Source of the DNA: a virus | Reading direction: 5' to 3' (one strand) | Virus record (IMG/VR): IMGVR_UViG_3300047174_000138 | Coordinates: 1 to 36,948 of that record | DNA: 36,948 nt | Shown: piece after piece, positions 15,701-25,500 of the stretch | How the letters are laid out: each line of letters opens with the position of its first letter | Numbering within the stretch: the first letter of the stretch is position 1 | Notes under the pieces: model-generated | Seen by the model: only the letters and a program-made list of their open reading frames with translations | Database searches by the model: none | What the model was told of the DNA's origin: nothing | Made by a program: the position numbers and the translations under genes

Positions 15701-18700
15701 CACTGTTTTTTCTGGTTTTTCTGCCAGCAATCGGTCGAAAACGTCACGAATATCATCCGTAATCGGAGCCTTGAGCGCCGTCAGTCTGCGGTAGATATTC
15801 GTGAGCAAGGCACGGAAACGCGCGAAGACGCTTGCCAGTTCGCGGCTCGGGGCGACGCCTTCCATGATATAGCGTTTAAATCCATACACAAACCGCTCGT
15901 GCTGCGCCCTCGTGAATCCGCTGAACGGGCCTTCCTCGTCGCCGAGCCATTTGCGCACCTTGGCGACGTCCGCCTTAAGATCGTCCGGCGCGAGATCGTG
16001 CGCCGCATCCGTCACCAGCTCGTCCAGCCACAGATGGGCGGATTCATGGATCAGCGTCGAGGCGTCGGCGGTCTTAAACAGGCGGATGATGCCGCGCCCG
16101 CTGTTAAGGGAGCCGAGTTTTGCCGAGCCTTTGACTTTTTGAAAAAGCTCTTTCTGCCCCTCTTGGCGCGCAAGCTCCTGCTCGCTTACGCCTGATTCTT
16201 TGCGCTCTCCTGCTGAGCCAGACTCAGCGCTGACAGCATTATCCCCCCGTTCCATGCCTGCATCCAGTGCTCGGCGGACATGCCCGAGGAATTCCCTTGC
16301 GGCGGCATCGGGCTTGAGTTCTCCTGACTTGAGTCGCTCGGCGATGCCGGTGAGGGCGTCGGAGACGGGGCCTTTGCGGGTGGCGAGTTGGGTAAGGAAT
16401 TCCTGCGCTTGCTCATCCGTCGATAGTCGCGCCGCGTTGGTGGTTTTGTCAAGCCTGTTCTCGCCCGCGCCTTCGATACGCTCGACTTCGTTCACCAGCG
16501 TTTTGAACAAAGCCGTATCGCGCTTCAAAAGCGTTGCGGCGCGGTCGGCGATTTTCGCGCGCTCCAGCACCACGCTTGAAGCAAACGCCTCCTTGCCAAA
16601 AAGATTCTGTTGCGTCATGCGTTCCGTGCCGGTCTCCAGCATCTCGCGCACGATCATCTCGGCCTGGCGCAGATTTTCCGGCTTCGTCTGCGCCAGCAGG
16701 CGCATGGCCTCGCTCTGCTCCAGCGGATCATCGACAAGCCTGCCAACGATGGCCGCCTGCTGCGTTGGCACTACCTCATTGACCGCCATGCCGAAAGCCT
16801 CCGGCGAAAGCCGCGCAAGCGCTTGGCCGTCACGGGCAAGCGCCGAGCGGGGCGGCAAAGCGGGGAGCTTAATGCCGCTTTCGTCCGCCTCCCTGATGAT
16901 CTTGGCGGCATCGATCGCGGTTCCCGTCCCCTCGGCGATATTCTTGGCAGCGGTGAATATGCGCGCGCCTGCATCGGTAAACCCATCTGCCGCGTTCAGC
17001 ACGAAGGCGTTGACGCGAATAGGCGCATGTCCCTCCGCCATCAGGCGCTGCGCAAGTCCGATGCGCTGATGTCCGTCGGCGACCCAGTTTTTTCCCTCCG
17101 CATCTCGGAAAACGATGGCCGTATTCGCCAGCATGGGATTCCACTCTTTGACGCCCTGCAACCTGTCGGTGATGCCCTGCGCGTCACCCCCTGACTTGAA
17201 CTGGAAACGTGTCGCGTCAACACCGATTTCGCGGGGGTCGAGACTTTCGATGCCGGTTGCGTTCTGCGGTTGGTTTGGGCCGATCTCGGGCTTGTCTTTC
17301 GTCGGCAAGAGCGGTGCCGAAGCAGCGGAGGGGCGCTCGGTTTTCGCCTTGCCGCCCTTGGCGGCTTCGATGCGCGCGCCTTTTTCCCGATACATCTCTT
17401 CCGCCGTGCCGAGCTTTCCGCCGAATCGAGCAGCGCGCGTCTTGTAGCGCGCCTCCCATAATGCGCCGAGCGCCTGCGCTTCCTGTTCCGGCCTTCCGGC
17501 TTCTCTTACCTGGCGCGCCACGTCATCGGCGATAGAAAGACGCTGCTCTTCTTTTTTCGCCGAAGGCGCACTTTCGGCGGTGGGCGCATTTTCCGTTGGC
17601 GTTGCATTGTCTGCGGCGGGCGCTATTTCAGGGCTTTCGCCTGCTTCCGGCGGCGAAGCATCCGCGCTTTCCGCCGCCGCTTCTGGCACGGCGGGCGTAT
17701 CAATGAGCGATGTTTCGGGTGTGAATTCCTGCGCCTGACGGTAAGCCGCCGACACGTCAGGCGCAAGAGCGCGCATCCGGTAATCGGCGTCCATCATCCG
17801 CTGACGCGACTGCTCGGTCATTGATGCGATGATGTCGGGTCGATCTTTTTCCAAATCCTTGATTCGTTGCGATATCTCGGTATATTTCTCTCCGTTCTCG
17901 CGGATAGCGCGCTCCTCCTCCTCTTTGGTCAAACCTGTAGGAATGCGCATGAGACCTGGCATCTCATCTTTCAGGCGAGCGATCTCCTCATCCACCTTGC
18001 CGCCGAAAATTTCCTCGCCATTGCGCATAATGTCGCGGTGACGTTCGCGCTCCGCCTCCAGCCTATCATACTCGTTGAAGGTGTCCGGCGCGATCCGGCG
18101 CACGATGGCATGAATGTCGGGGGCGTTATTTTCGTTTTTCTCGGCTTCTGTCTGACCTGCCGCTTTTAGTCCTTCAATCGCATCGTTGAACCTCTGAAGA
18201 TGTTCTTCGATACGCTGGTCAAAGCCTGCAAACCGATTGGCAATATCAGCCGAAAAAATATCAACGGCGGCTTGCTCTCGCGCCGCCATATCCTCAGGCT
18301 CCGGTTCTTTTGTGCCGAAATAGCCCGCCTCGCCCTCGCCGATCACCGCGTCGCGGCGCGCCTCGGCCAGCAGTTGCGGCAGAACGGGGCGTTTAGGCAT
18401 GAATTCCGGCGTATGGAGGCCCGTCCCCATGAACGCTTCGGGATGTTGAAGCATCTCGCCCATCGCGCCGAATTCATCGTGTCCTGTTTCAACGGCTGTC
18501 TGCACGAGCGCCGCTCCGCCCGCCGTAAAAGGAATCATGCCGGTACGGAGAGCCGCGTCCAACTCAATGGCGGCAGGCGTCAGAATCGTTTCGAGCGTTC
18601 CGCGCAGTAAACCTTCCTGACCGTTCGCATAATCGTTAAAGAAGCCAAGTTTGCGCAAATCTTCTTTCGTTTCGCCAGAAAATCCCAAATCCTTATATCC

Positions 18701-19096
18701 GCCTGTCGCTTCATCCATCCCATGACCAAAAGCGTCAATAATGCGCCCGATTGCGGTATTCTGGTAAAAATCCTGCTTTGCGTTTTCTCCGCCATTAAAT
18801 GGCACTGAAGAGACGGCCTCGCTGCCCTCGAATGGAATGGCTGCGGCGTATGCCCGCGCGGTCTTCTTGACCGTATCCCATAAGCCTGGCGATGCGCCCT
18901 CCTGTTGAGACTTGCTCATTGCCTCATCCCAGGTCGGAAGCTGCGCTTTCGCCGATTCCGAATGGGATTTTATCGCCTCATCCCAAGTCGGTAGAGCCTG
19001 ATCGGCCTCCGGCGCGGGCGGAGTGGGCGCGAGCGTCACCGACGGGCTGGTGAAGTTTTGAACGTCGGATTCAGTATCATTATCAGTTTCGGTCAT
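12788..19096 (-). CDS. giant ejection (gp16-like internal virion) protein with ParB-like and zincin-like modules, 2102 aa
   Basis: Its place after the gp14- and gp15-like genes marks it as the largest internal virion protein, ejected with the DNA to bridge the envelope. N-terminal residues 35-41 and 53-59 repeat the motif LPTWDEA. Low-complexity Ala/Pro/Glu linkers fill about residues 440-600. A ParB/sulfiredoxin-like module spans about 615-720, with DGHQR at 673-677 in place of the usual GERR box. A zincin-like motif HESAH lies at 1017-1021 (STLIHESAHLWLDELV). A second low-complexity linker follows (about 1150-1270), then a long helical C-terminal region with Gly-rich hydrophobic stretches (MLAGTGLAILGGTLASQGYL) typical of ejection proteins. 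Such mixed domain arrays match the 'polyvalent protein' concept. Catalytic activity is unproven. Confidence 0.85.
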   Translation of the reverse strand: MTETDNDTESDVQNFTSPSVTLAPTPPAPEADQALPTWDEAIKSHSESAKAQLPTWDEAMSKSQQEGASPGLWDTVKKTARAYAAAIPFEGSEAVSSVPFNGGENAKQDFYQNTAIGRIIDAFGHGMDEATGGYKDLGFSGETKEDLRKLGFFNDYANGQEGLLRGTLETILTPAAIELDAALRTGMIPFTAGGAALVQTAVETGHDEFGAMGEMLQHPEAFMGTGLHTPEFMPKRPVLPQLLAEARRDAVIGEGEAGYFGTKEPEPEDMAAREQAAVDIFSADIANRFAGFDQRIEEHLQRFNDAIEGLKAAGQTEAEKNENNAPDIHAIVRRIAPDTFNEYDRLEAERERHRDIMRNGEEIFGGKVDEEIARLKDEMPGLMRIPTGLTKEEEERAIRENGEKYTEISQRIKDLEKDRPDIIASMTEQSRQRMMDADYRMRALAPDVSAAYRQAQEFTPETSLIDTPAVPEAAAESADASPPEAGESPEIAPAADNATPTENAPTAESAPSAKKEEQRLSIADDVARQVREAGRPEQEAQALGALWEARYKTRAARFGGKLGTAEEMYREKGARIEAAKGGKAKTERPSAASAPLLPTKDKPEIGPNQPQNATGIESLDPREIGVDATRFQFKSGGDAQGITDRLQGVKEWNPMLANTAIVFRDAEGKNWVADGHQRIGLAQRLMAEGHAPIRVNAFVLNAADGFTDAGARIFTAAKNIAEGTGTAIDAAKIIREADESGIKLPALPPRSALARDGQALARLSPEAFGMAVNEVVPTQQAAIVGRLVDDPLEQSEAMRLLAQTKPENLRQAEMIVREMLETGTERMTQQNLFGKEAFASSVVLERAKIADRAATLLKRDTALFKTLVNEVERIEGAGENRLDKTTNAARLSTDEQAQEFLTQLATRKGPVSDALTGIAERLKSGELKPDAAAREFLGHVRRALDAGMERGDNAVSAESGSAGERKESGVSEQELARQEGQKELFQKVKGSAKLGSLNSGRGIIRLFKTADASTLIHESAHLWLDELVTDAAHDLAPDDLKADVAKVRKWLGDEEGPFSGFTRAQHERFVYGFKRYIMEGVAPSRELASVFARFRALLTNIYRRLTALKAPITDDIRDVFDRLLAEKPEKTVIAPEREPGRMLADIHEADAEAVAPHEARAVANDIEREQGAHLGERAAEDEHGDGGTGEVADDAGGTEAGAGGYASTGAQDGGASDAPESDGGTKSALPERGTVVSGGGEMSPEGDQSLPERAPAGTGGELGLQDGIDEKPLPRNTSRLIDKAGNIRLDNLNTPEDINTLLRATATQNGDFMDQRRGVISVDQQLALADALGMDAQTLNMRKIGQAFNAEQVIRARKLLIQSATDLKEKANQAASGIEADVAAYAEARARHIMIQGHVSGITAEAGRALGAFRKLMAGDGQAKFVGDMLKDATGKTLHQLQEEARLLSTYDSPEQVSRFVNDSLKPSFGEKVLEYWINGLLSGPATHTTYVLGNAKLSAWKALVETPIAALIGDTVKAGEATARLSAGARALPSALSATIKSLETGVTTLLPGEEAHAAPFERPDAMFLRKMTENRDVSWREVGSQTYGLFRGMIDAVKATDALVEGGEAERAPLMGLRRSPLGAIRDTEIGGRNLLPVGTAIRFPSRVVGAIHSFFRTLNYSMEKAALAYRAAAEEGLQGDAFKQRMSELTRNPSDEMMKQASKGATDLTLMGQGGEFTRTLSRLTNVSAKLPGVGETRLLKFIDPFVHISSNIVEQSLLQRTPIGLLSKEIRGDLMGVNGNAARDMARARMLAGTGLAILGGTLASQGYLSGSGPTDPREAAAWRMLGGNQPHSVRIGDTWYDIHRLGPLGMLLGVAADLHDLARSMDKQTLGDSATMLAHAFSQNILDESFMRGPSELMKAVEDSDRYGNRWLRGFASSFVPYSVGMGQITRATDPYARQARTVMDAIRAKLPWESQSLYPKRDIWGEPQLNRDALGGAGFSAIYESRLTQDAVNQAMLRLNMFPAQPERKVRDIELNDAQYDDLCRIGGRLAKMRLDALVRTSGFASQPPFSQRAAIKATIRASRETARSAVMMRAQEIIQQARANKQAMVSAPPKR

Positions 19097-19099
19097 GAA

Positions 19100-21493
19100 T
19101 TACTCTGGGTGCGGAACGGCGGGAACGTCACGGATCAAGCCAAGCTTTAACGCTTCAGCCTTCCCCTGATCGGACGTTATTTTTTGGGAACTCACGTCAG
19201 AAAGGATCGACTTAAGATCACGCGCGCCTGGAGGAGCGCTGCCTGCGTCTTGCATCTTATCGCCCATCCATTGCGACATCGGGCGCTTAAAAGCTGGGAT
19301 CAGCTTACCCACGTAATCAGGGCTGTCAGGATTAAAAATTTGCGAAGGCGACTTTCCATCAGCTTTCAATTTCTCGATCTGGGGCAAGGCGGAAGCTAGG
19401 AATTTTAAGTAAATCTCATCTCCCTTCGGGTCTTTGAAGCCAAAGCCTTCATTCGTACCGGAAATTTGCGTCTTGGCATTGGCAAAGAATTGCTTTTTCA
19501 TCATGCTTTCCGCATCGCCTTCCGGCGTATTCTTGCCTTCTATTTCTTTTGTCAAACTATGCAGGCCAGCGATGGTGAGGTCACCTTGCGGCCCGATATG
19601 CGAATAAAGCTGATCGGCACTTGTAATTCTATCCGGCGCGCCGCTATCCGCGTGAACGCGCTTAAAAAGATCATAGAATCCGCTACCATATTCACGGCTT
19701 TCTTTCGTGGTGGTGACGCCGCTGCTGCGCTCGGAATTGTAATCGGCGCTATGCTGGAGATATTGCATGGTGCTCGGTGAATCCGCCAGCGCGGCCGCCA
19801 TTTGCGGCGGAATCATACCGACATCGGTGAATTTCGGGTCGGCGGCCAGCTTCTGGGCCTCGTTCAAGGTCTGCGTTTTCCAGGCGTTCGCCGCGTCCTG
19901 ATAGATTTTGTGCTGCTGCTCCAGCGCCACGAGCGTCGCCTGACGTTTATCCAAATTGGCGATGCCATTCACGCGGTTCAGCATGTCGGGGTAGTTCTTG
20001 TCGAACTCCACCAGCGATTGCATCGGAGTCGCCCCCTGCTGCACGGCGATGCCTGGCGTCTGGTGCACCTTATCAATATCATAGGAAAGCGGCACCGTCA
20101 TCGTCTGCGTCAAAACTGTCTGGCCCTGCGGCGCGTCATTCGCGCCAGCAGGCAATGCTATTGCGGCGCGCTGGCTTTCCGCATCGTATTTCTGATGGAT
20201 CGCGTCGAGGAACTGCCCGGCGGTCATCGTGGCATTGCCGCCGTTGTTCGCTACCGCCGCAAGCGCCTCGCCGCGCGTTTTGTAAAGCGGAGCCAGTGCG
20301 TCTACGGCGCGCGTTGTCGGGTCGCTCTGCGCCGCCTTGAATAGGGCGGGAGCGCCCCCTGAACCCTGCTGATACGCTACATATTGTTCCCATGGCATTG
20401 ATGCGCGTCCTAGCGCCTGATCCGCCGTGGTCTTCGCCTCCGCGAGCGCTTCCATCATATTGCGCGCCTGCTCCGGAAGATCACCGCCTTTTCCTGTCTG
20501 TCCAATATCGCCGCGCGCGCCGACGTTAGTGCCATCGGCAGATTCGATGCGCAGCACCGTCAGTGCATGATTGACGTCTATTCCCGCGCCCTTCGCTGCA
20601 TCTGCGACCGCGCCGCGCGCCGCCTGCGCCGTCTGTCCGCCATACCCCTGCGGCGCGGGGTCGCCCTCCATCAGCGCCTTGGCGGCCTGCTGCCCGTACT
20701 GCCGCATCGTTTCGGCATGGAGCATCTTGTCGATCTCCAGTTGATCATGCCCCGGGATGCTGTCGCGGTTTTCGTTATACGAGCGCTGCGCGATGTCGAT
20801 ATCGCCGTTCGAGACGGCGCGCGATACGATCTCCTTGACCGTATTTCCCCACATGGTGCGCTGCTGCTCGCCGATAATCGCCGCGCCCTGTGGATCGTCC
20901 GGATGCAGGCCGCGATCCATGCCGTGTTTCAGGATCAGGTTGTCCATCTGGTTTCGGCTTTGCGCAACGATTTTCGGATCGTTGTAAAATGCCACGGCAT
21001 TGTCGGCCAGGGTCGAGAGCATGGCGTTATGCGACTGGTCCTCGTATCTTGTCTGCTGATCGTCGGCGTAGCGCATCGCGCCGTCCACCTCCTGCGCCAC
21101 ATGCTGCGACATATAATGCGAGAGGATTTCCCGCTGGTATGGGCCGCTGGCATTGTCGAGGAATTGCGTGCGAAGCTGCTGAAGCTGTTGCGCGTAATCG
21201 TCCTGTCCGATCACCGCATCCTTGCCTTTGAGTTGGTAGAACTGCGCCTTGAGTTTGGCGGCGGCGGGCGCGAATTGATTGGCGATGACATCGTTTGTCG
21301 CCGCTTCCGTCGCCATCTTGCCATATTGCTCCGCAAGATTTTGCCCCATCTGCCCAGTCTGCTCCAGCGCGCCCGACGTCTGCGCGCCGAATGCGCCAGG
21401 ATCGGCGCGCACGGAAAGCGTATCGTTGCCGCTGCCTGTTTCTGGCGCTACGGAATTGACGGAAGAATAATCGTCCTGCGGTTTCGGGGGCAT
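19100..21493 (-). CDS. gp15/gp16-like internal virion protein with lytic transglycosylase motif (797 aa)
   Basis: The gene begins three bases after the gp14-like gene's stop and ends three bases before the giant ejection gene. The N-terminal half is Gln-rich and helical. A lysozyme-like fold is suggested around residues 305-400: GIDVNHALTVLRIESADG places a candidate catalytic Glu at residue 317, and the later block MPWEQYVAYQQGSGGAPALF matches the 'aYlaHf/GagGa' pattern of phage Slt-type transglycosylases. The rest is helical, as in T7 core proteins. It probably opens peptidoglycan locally during DNA entry while forming part of the ejection channel. Confidence 0.78.
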   Translation of the reverse strand: MPPKPQDDYSSVNSVAPETGSGNDTLSVRADPGAFGAQTSGALEQTGQMGQNLAEQYGKMATEAATNDVIANQFAPAAAKLKAQFYQLKGKDAVIGQDDYAQQLQQLRTQFLDNASGPYQREILSHYMSQHVAQEVDGAMRYADDQQTRYEDQSHNAMLSTLADNAVAFYNDPKIVAQSRNQMDNLILKHGMDRGLHPDDPQGAAIIGEQQRTMWGNTVKEIVSRAVSNGDIDIAQRSYNENRDSIPGHDQLEIDKMLHAETMRQYGQQAAKALMEGDPAPQGYGGQTAQAARGAVADAAKGAGIDVNHALTVLRIESADGTNVGARGDIGQTGKGGDLPEQARNMMEALAEAKTTADQALGRASMPWEQYVAYQQGSGGAPALFKAAQSDPTTRAVDALAPLYKTRGEALAAVANNGGNATMTAGQFLDAIHQKYDAESQRAAIALPAGANDAPQGQTVLTQTMTVPLSYDIDKVHQTPGIAVQQGATPMQSLVEFDKNYPDMLNRVNGIANLDKRQATLVALEQQHKIYQDAANAWKTQTLNEAQKLAADPKFTDVGMIPPQMAAALADSPSTMQYLQHSADYNSERSSGVTTTKESREYGSGFYDLFKRVHADSGAPDRITSADQLYSHIGPQGDLTIAGLHSLTKEIEGKNTPEGDAESMMKKQFFANAKTQISGTNEGFGFKDPKGDEIYLKFLASALPQIEKLKADGKSPSQIFNPDSPDYVGKLIPAFKRPMSQWMGDKMQDAGSAPPGARDLKSILSDVSSQKITSDQGKAEALKLGLIRDVPAVPHPE

Positions 21494-21496
21494 AGC

Positions 21497-22042
21497 TTAG
21501 CTCAATATAATGGTGCCACCGGATGAGCCGCCGCTCGAAAGACTGCTCCAATTCGCATTGGGATTGGCAGCCGCTCCGAGAACGGAGCTTCCCGCCCCAA
21601 TATAGCCCGCCGTCTCGGCGTCGCTTGCCTCCGAGCGGTCTTGCGATGCCTGCGCCTTGTCGCTTGCCGCCTGCACCTGATAGCCGTAAGCCTGCCGCGC
21701 GGCATTGGAACGAATCGTCATGGCGTCGAGCATACCGTTTTCCGCCGCTCCGGCGCGTACCGCCACCGCCGAGCCTGTGTTGGTCTCGATTCCGCTTGCC
21801 GCCTGATTCGCGGTGATCGCGCCGACCGTCGCGCGCGTCTTCTGTTGCGACATGGCGGCTTGCTGGTCGCCTGCCTGCGCTGCCCAAGTCGCATTCTGCG
21901 TTTGCTGTTTCGAGTTGAGATCGGCGACGTTGGCGTTGTAACGATCCGCGCTCGCCGTGGCGTTGCCCTTGGCGATACTGCCCGCTGCTGAAAGCGCGGC
22001 AGAAGTTGCCAGCGCGATGGGAGTGACAACTGGATCACACAT
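21497..22042 (-). CDS. gp14-like internal virion protein (181 aa)
   Basis: The protein starts with an apolar segment (VVTPIALATSAALSAAGSIA), continues with an Ala/Gln-rich helical middle (QQTQNATWAAQAGDQQAAMSQQ) and ends Gly/Ser-rich. That composition, length and position directly before the transglycosylase-type protein match the gp14 class of T7-like ejection proteins, which insert in the outer membrane. The start overlaps the upstream GNAT-like gene by eight bases. Assignment rests on composition and gene order rather than a diagnostic motif. Confidence 0.75.
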   Translation of the reverse strand: MCDPVVTPIALATSAALSAAGSIAKGNATASADRYNANVADLNSKQQTQNATWAAQAGDQQAAMSQQKTRATVGAITANQAASGIETNTGSAVAVRAGAAENGMLDAMTIRSNAARQAYGYQVQAASDKAQASQDRSEASDAETAGYIGAGSSVLGAAANPNANWSSLSSGGSSGGTIILS

Positions 22043-22508
22043 CTTCGCGCCTCCTTATCTCAAATTTTCGGAACATATGCCCCATTTTACCGAAAGGCGC
22101 GGGCGGATGCACGGTAAAACCGGCGATTTTCAACATTCGGATCGAATCAAGGTAATCCGCGTCCACATAGTTGACGAGATGCGGGAAAATTTCGAGCATC
22201 GCCTTGACGTTATACAGGTAAAACCGCGCGAAGAAAAACGGCGAGACGCGCTTCGCCTCGTCGGTCAGCAAAAGCCAGGGATGCCCCGTGCCGCCGAGCA
22301 GGTTGCCGCCGACACCCCAGAGCGCCGCCACCTTGCCGCCGAGAAGGACGGCTTTCGGCGCATGGCTCCAGCGCACCGCGCGCCGAGTAAGGCGGTGCGG
22401 GTCATGGCCAAGACAGGTCAACTCGCGCTTGTCCTCGGCACGCAAATTGACGGCCAATTCGCGGGCATGTTCCACGGTGGCGCGTGTTATCGTAATTTCA
22501 GGCGTCAT
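22035..22508 (-). CDS. GNAT-fold-like internal virion protein A (157 aa)
   Basis: ATG 22508 overlaps the tail tubular B stop in an ATGA arrangement, so I prefer it to the longer upstream start. The protein resembles acetyltransferase-like phage proteins at the gp13 position of T7-type genomes: ITITRATVEHARELA opens as a GNAT domain, and AVLLGGKVAALWGVGG is the beta2-beta3 hairpin. A further segment YVDADYLDSIRMLKIAGF resembles the late GNAT 'N..s...leklGF' block. The acetyl-CoA pocket motif Q/RxxGxG/A is not evident, so enzymatic activity is doubtful. It probably aids virion assembly. Confidence 0.75.
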   Translation of the reverse strand: MTPEITITRATVEHARELAVNLRAEDKRELTCLGHDPHRLTRRAVRWSHAPKAVLLGGKVAALWGVGGNLLGGTGHPWLLLTDEAKRVSPFFFARFYLYNVKAMLEIFPHLVNYVDADYLDSIRMLKIAGFTVHPPAPFGKMGHMFRKFEIRRREDV

Positions 22509-25500
22509 CCTGGCGTATCTCCTATTTGATACTCCGCGATTACGGCAAGGATGTTCGAGGGCAGGGGATAGTCGTGCTGCATGGCGATCTGCCCATGCAC
22601 GTCCCATCCGCCTGGCAGCAAGATGCGCTCGTCGCCCGTAAAAAGCGGCGCGGCGACGCCTGCGGGAGTGAGCGGACTGCGCTCGCGGAACTCCCGCAGA
22701 TTCGACCATGCCGCGACTGGTGCGCCTGGTTGCGTTGCGGCGTCCGTTTGATTGACGCCGACCTTGAGGCCGCGCGTTGCTTCCACGCGAATGGTAGCGG
22801 CAGACAGGCTTTTACGCCTGCCCTGCGCGGTCACAGGCTGATTGGGCGGATCCAGGTTGAGCGTCTGGAGTTGAGCGGTGAATGGCAGGCCGACCACCAC
22901 GGAAGAAGCGGCGACAGGCAGGGTAATCGACCCATTCGTCACCGTTTGATTGGGAACGACGCCGCCATCCGCGAGGATTGTTACGCTCATGCCCTCCAAG
23001 TGATTGAGGCCGTCCACGACCAAAATAGGCGTGGTGATCGTCCATTCTCCGCTTATCGCGGGAATCGGCATGGCGTTCGGATCATTTGGCAAGGTAGCCA
23101 GGATAGGCGTTATCGGTGCACCGATGACCTGATTGCCGGAAAGCACCTGTGTAACGGTAATTTTCCCGCCGCCCATGCGGATAACGTCTCCGACATTCGC
23201 GCTGGTAAAGACATTCGCGGAAGCGGTGAAAGTTACGTTGCCATTCGCATCGGGGGAGGAAGCCGAAAGCGTGGCGTTCGGGGCTGGCATTGGCAATGAA
23301 AGACCCGCATCGACGCAGAAACTGGATTCCGCGTCCGGCCAATTGCGGTTGTCCATACGTTCGGAATAATACCGCCACGCGCCTTGTACGAAGCGCTTGA
23401 CAATGACGTATATCGCGTCAACGGGCGGCTCGGTCACGCTGCACACGCCGACAAAAAGACCGTTGGTATCATGGCGCGCCCAGCCATAGATGTCTTGCTC
23501 CTTGAGCCAGGTGAGCGACAGCAATGCTCCGTCGTCGCGTACTGACCAGACGAGTTTGTACGGTTCTTCGGCATAGGCCCACTGGATCAACTGGTAATTA
23601 GTAAAAAGATGGTTGGAAAAAAGGGTAATGTCCGTGCCAGTATAGATGTTCGTGAAAAAATTATAACTTAAATCCCTGACAATGCTACCTTTGGCCTGCA
23701 CATACAGGATATCGTAATTAATAACGATCGGCGGCAGGGTGGAGGAGCAACCGTTATAGGCCTGCGGCGTCGCCGTCTGGTCGGCGGGCGTGATCGCCGC
23801 TTGGCTCCCGCCATTGAGTTGCCACGCTCCATTGCCAGCCAGCATCACCAAACCGCCGGGCATCGACACCATATCCTGTATGCCGTTGATCTGCTGCGCC
23901 CAAGGCGTACCTTCGATCGCGTCATCATCAACCGTTGGAATCGAACTGTCCATATTCAGGTAAGCATTGGGCTTGGACATCCAGTATGTATCGGGCTGGT
24001 TGAGCGAATTGGCGTAAACGCGACGTGACTGATAATAGCCGACGACCGATGGATAAGTGCCGGATTCCGGCCCAACGGTAATAGAGGCGGTCGCCCCGCC
24101 GCCAGTCGATCCGCCCGTAAGCGTTGCGCCGCTGGCCGTCGCGGGCGCGTTGCCTGCGTTCAGCGTGTAGGCATTGCCGCCAGGGCCGGAAGTTTTATAG
24201 GTGATAACGAGAATTTTCCCGCTTACGCTATAGGTGGCAACGTTGATGCTGGTGCTGTTGTAGTTATTGAGTTGATAGGCAAGCTCCGCCAGCGTCACCG
24301 TTACGTCATCTCCGATCAAAATCTGCGGGCCGCTCGTGATGGTGGTGACAAACGTCCAGGTGACGCCGTTCAGAACGATGTATTGCCCGTTTGAAGGATT
24401 CGAGAGAAATGTCAGGCTTCCTGAAGCTGCCTGGTTGCCGCCGCTGATCGTGATGCTATTGCCTGCGGCGTAATTTTGCCCGTAATCAGAGATATAAAAT
24501 CCCGCCACTGCGCCGTTTAATACGATCGGCGAGCCTGAGAAATTCTGCCCCGTTGTGGTATTGATGTGATAGGAAACCAGATTCTGCGTGTAATTCGCGC
24601 CGCCTGCCGTAGGAATCACGTCGAGAATGCGCCCGCGTGCGAAGGGATCATTATGCGACGGCGCGATTTGCGTAAAATCTGCGGTGATGTTCGTGTCGGT
24701 GAAGCTGGTGCCAAAAGCCGTGCCAATATAACCGTAAAGCGATCCGACCGGAACGCCAGCGCCGTAAGAAGGCGTTGCGCGGTAAATATTGTAGCTCGAC
24801 GCGCCTGCGACGGGCGTCCAGGTGATCGTGTTCGATCCGGCATAAACGGCGATGTCATTGTTTTGGGCTTGCACGGCAACGGAAGCGACGCTCTCCTCGC
24901 CAGTATCCATGTCAATGGCGGTGACGATATAGCTGTACCAGGTCGAAAGCGTCGTGGAATTCTGCGCTGTTACCGTCACGGTGGTTGGCGGCAGGATCGA
25001 GGAAGAAAAGGCAACGGGCGTCAGCGTCCAGTCGGTGGCGCCGAGCCGCTCCAGATCGTAGGGGATATATTCCGTCCGCGTCACGGGATTGACGCAGCAA
25101 AGCGACATGGTATCCGCCGACTGCGCGAATTTCAAATAAGCAAGATCAACGGCGGCATAGGGCGTTACCAGCGTATAAAGGCGCGCGCTGGCTCCTTCGC
25201 CCGTATAGGCGGCCCACCCAGAGGAATTGACTGCATTCCCAAAAAGGTCGGAGATGGTAACGTGGTTCGCATCGGGTACGCTGGTGACGATCCAGGTGAG
25301 GCCGTTAAGGTTTACCATGCCTTTTATGCCAGTGATATAAATCCAATCCCCGACCGCATAGCCATGGGCGGGAATGTTAAGGGTGATTTGACTGGCCTGC
25401 GTCGCGCCGCCGATATTCAGGGCTGCTTCCGTGACATAGGCTCCTTGCGACTTGATGCGCATGTAGTTGTCGCCGAATTCCAGCGCATAGCCTTGGTCGA

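Noticed and set aside
16200-17069. Plus-strand ORF (289 codons) opposite the giant ejection gene
   Set aside because: Ser/Ala/Arg-rich shadow frame inside the 2102-residue gene; several other overlapping shadows exist in the same region.
20567-21526. Long plus-strand ORF (319 codons) opposite the transglycosylase-type gene
   Set aside because: It lies wholly antisense to a well-supported virion gene; the translation is Arg/Val/His-rich without motifs, as expected for an antisense frame of GC-rich coding DNA.
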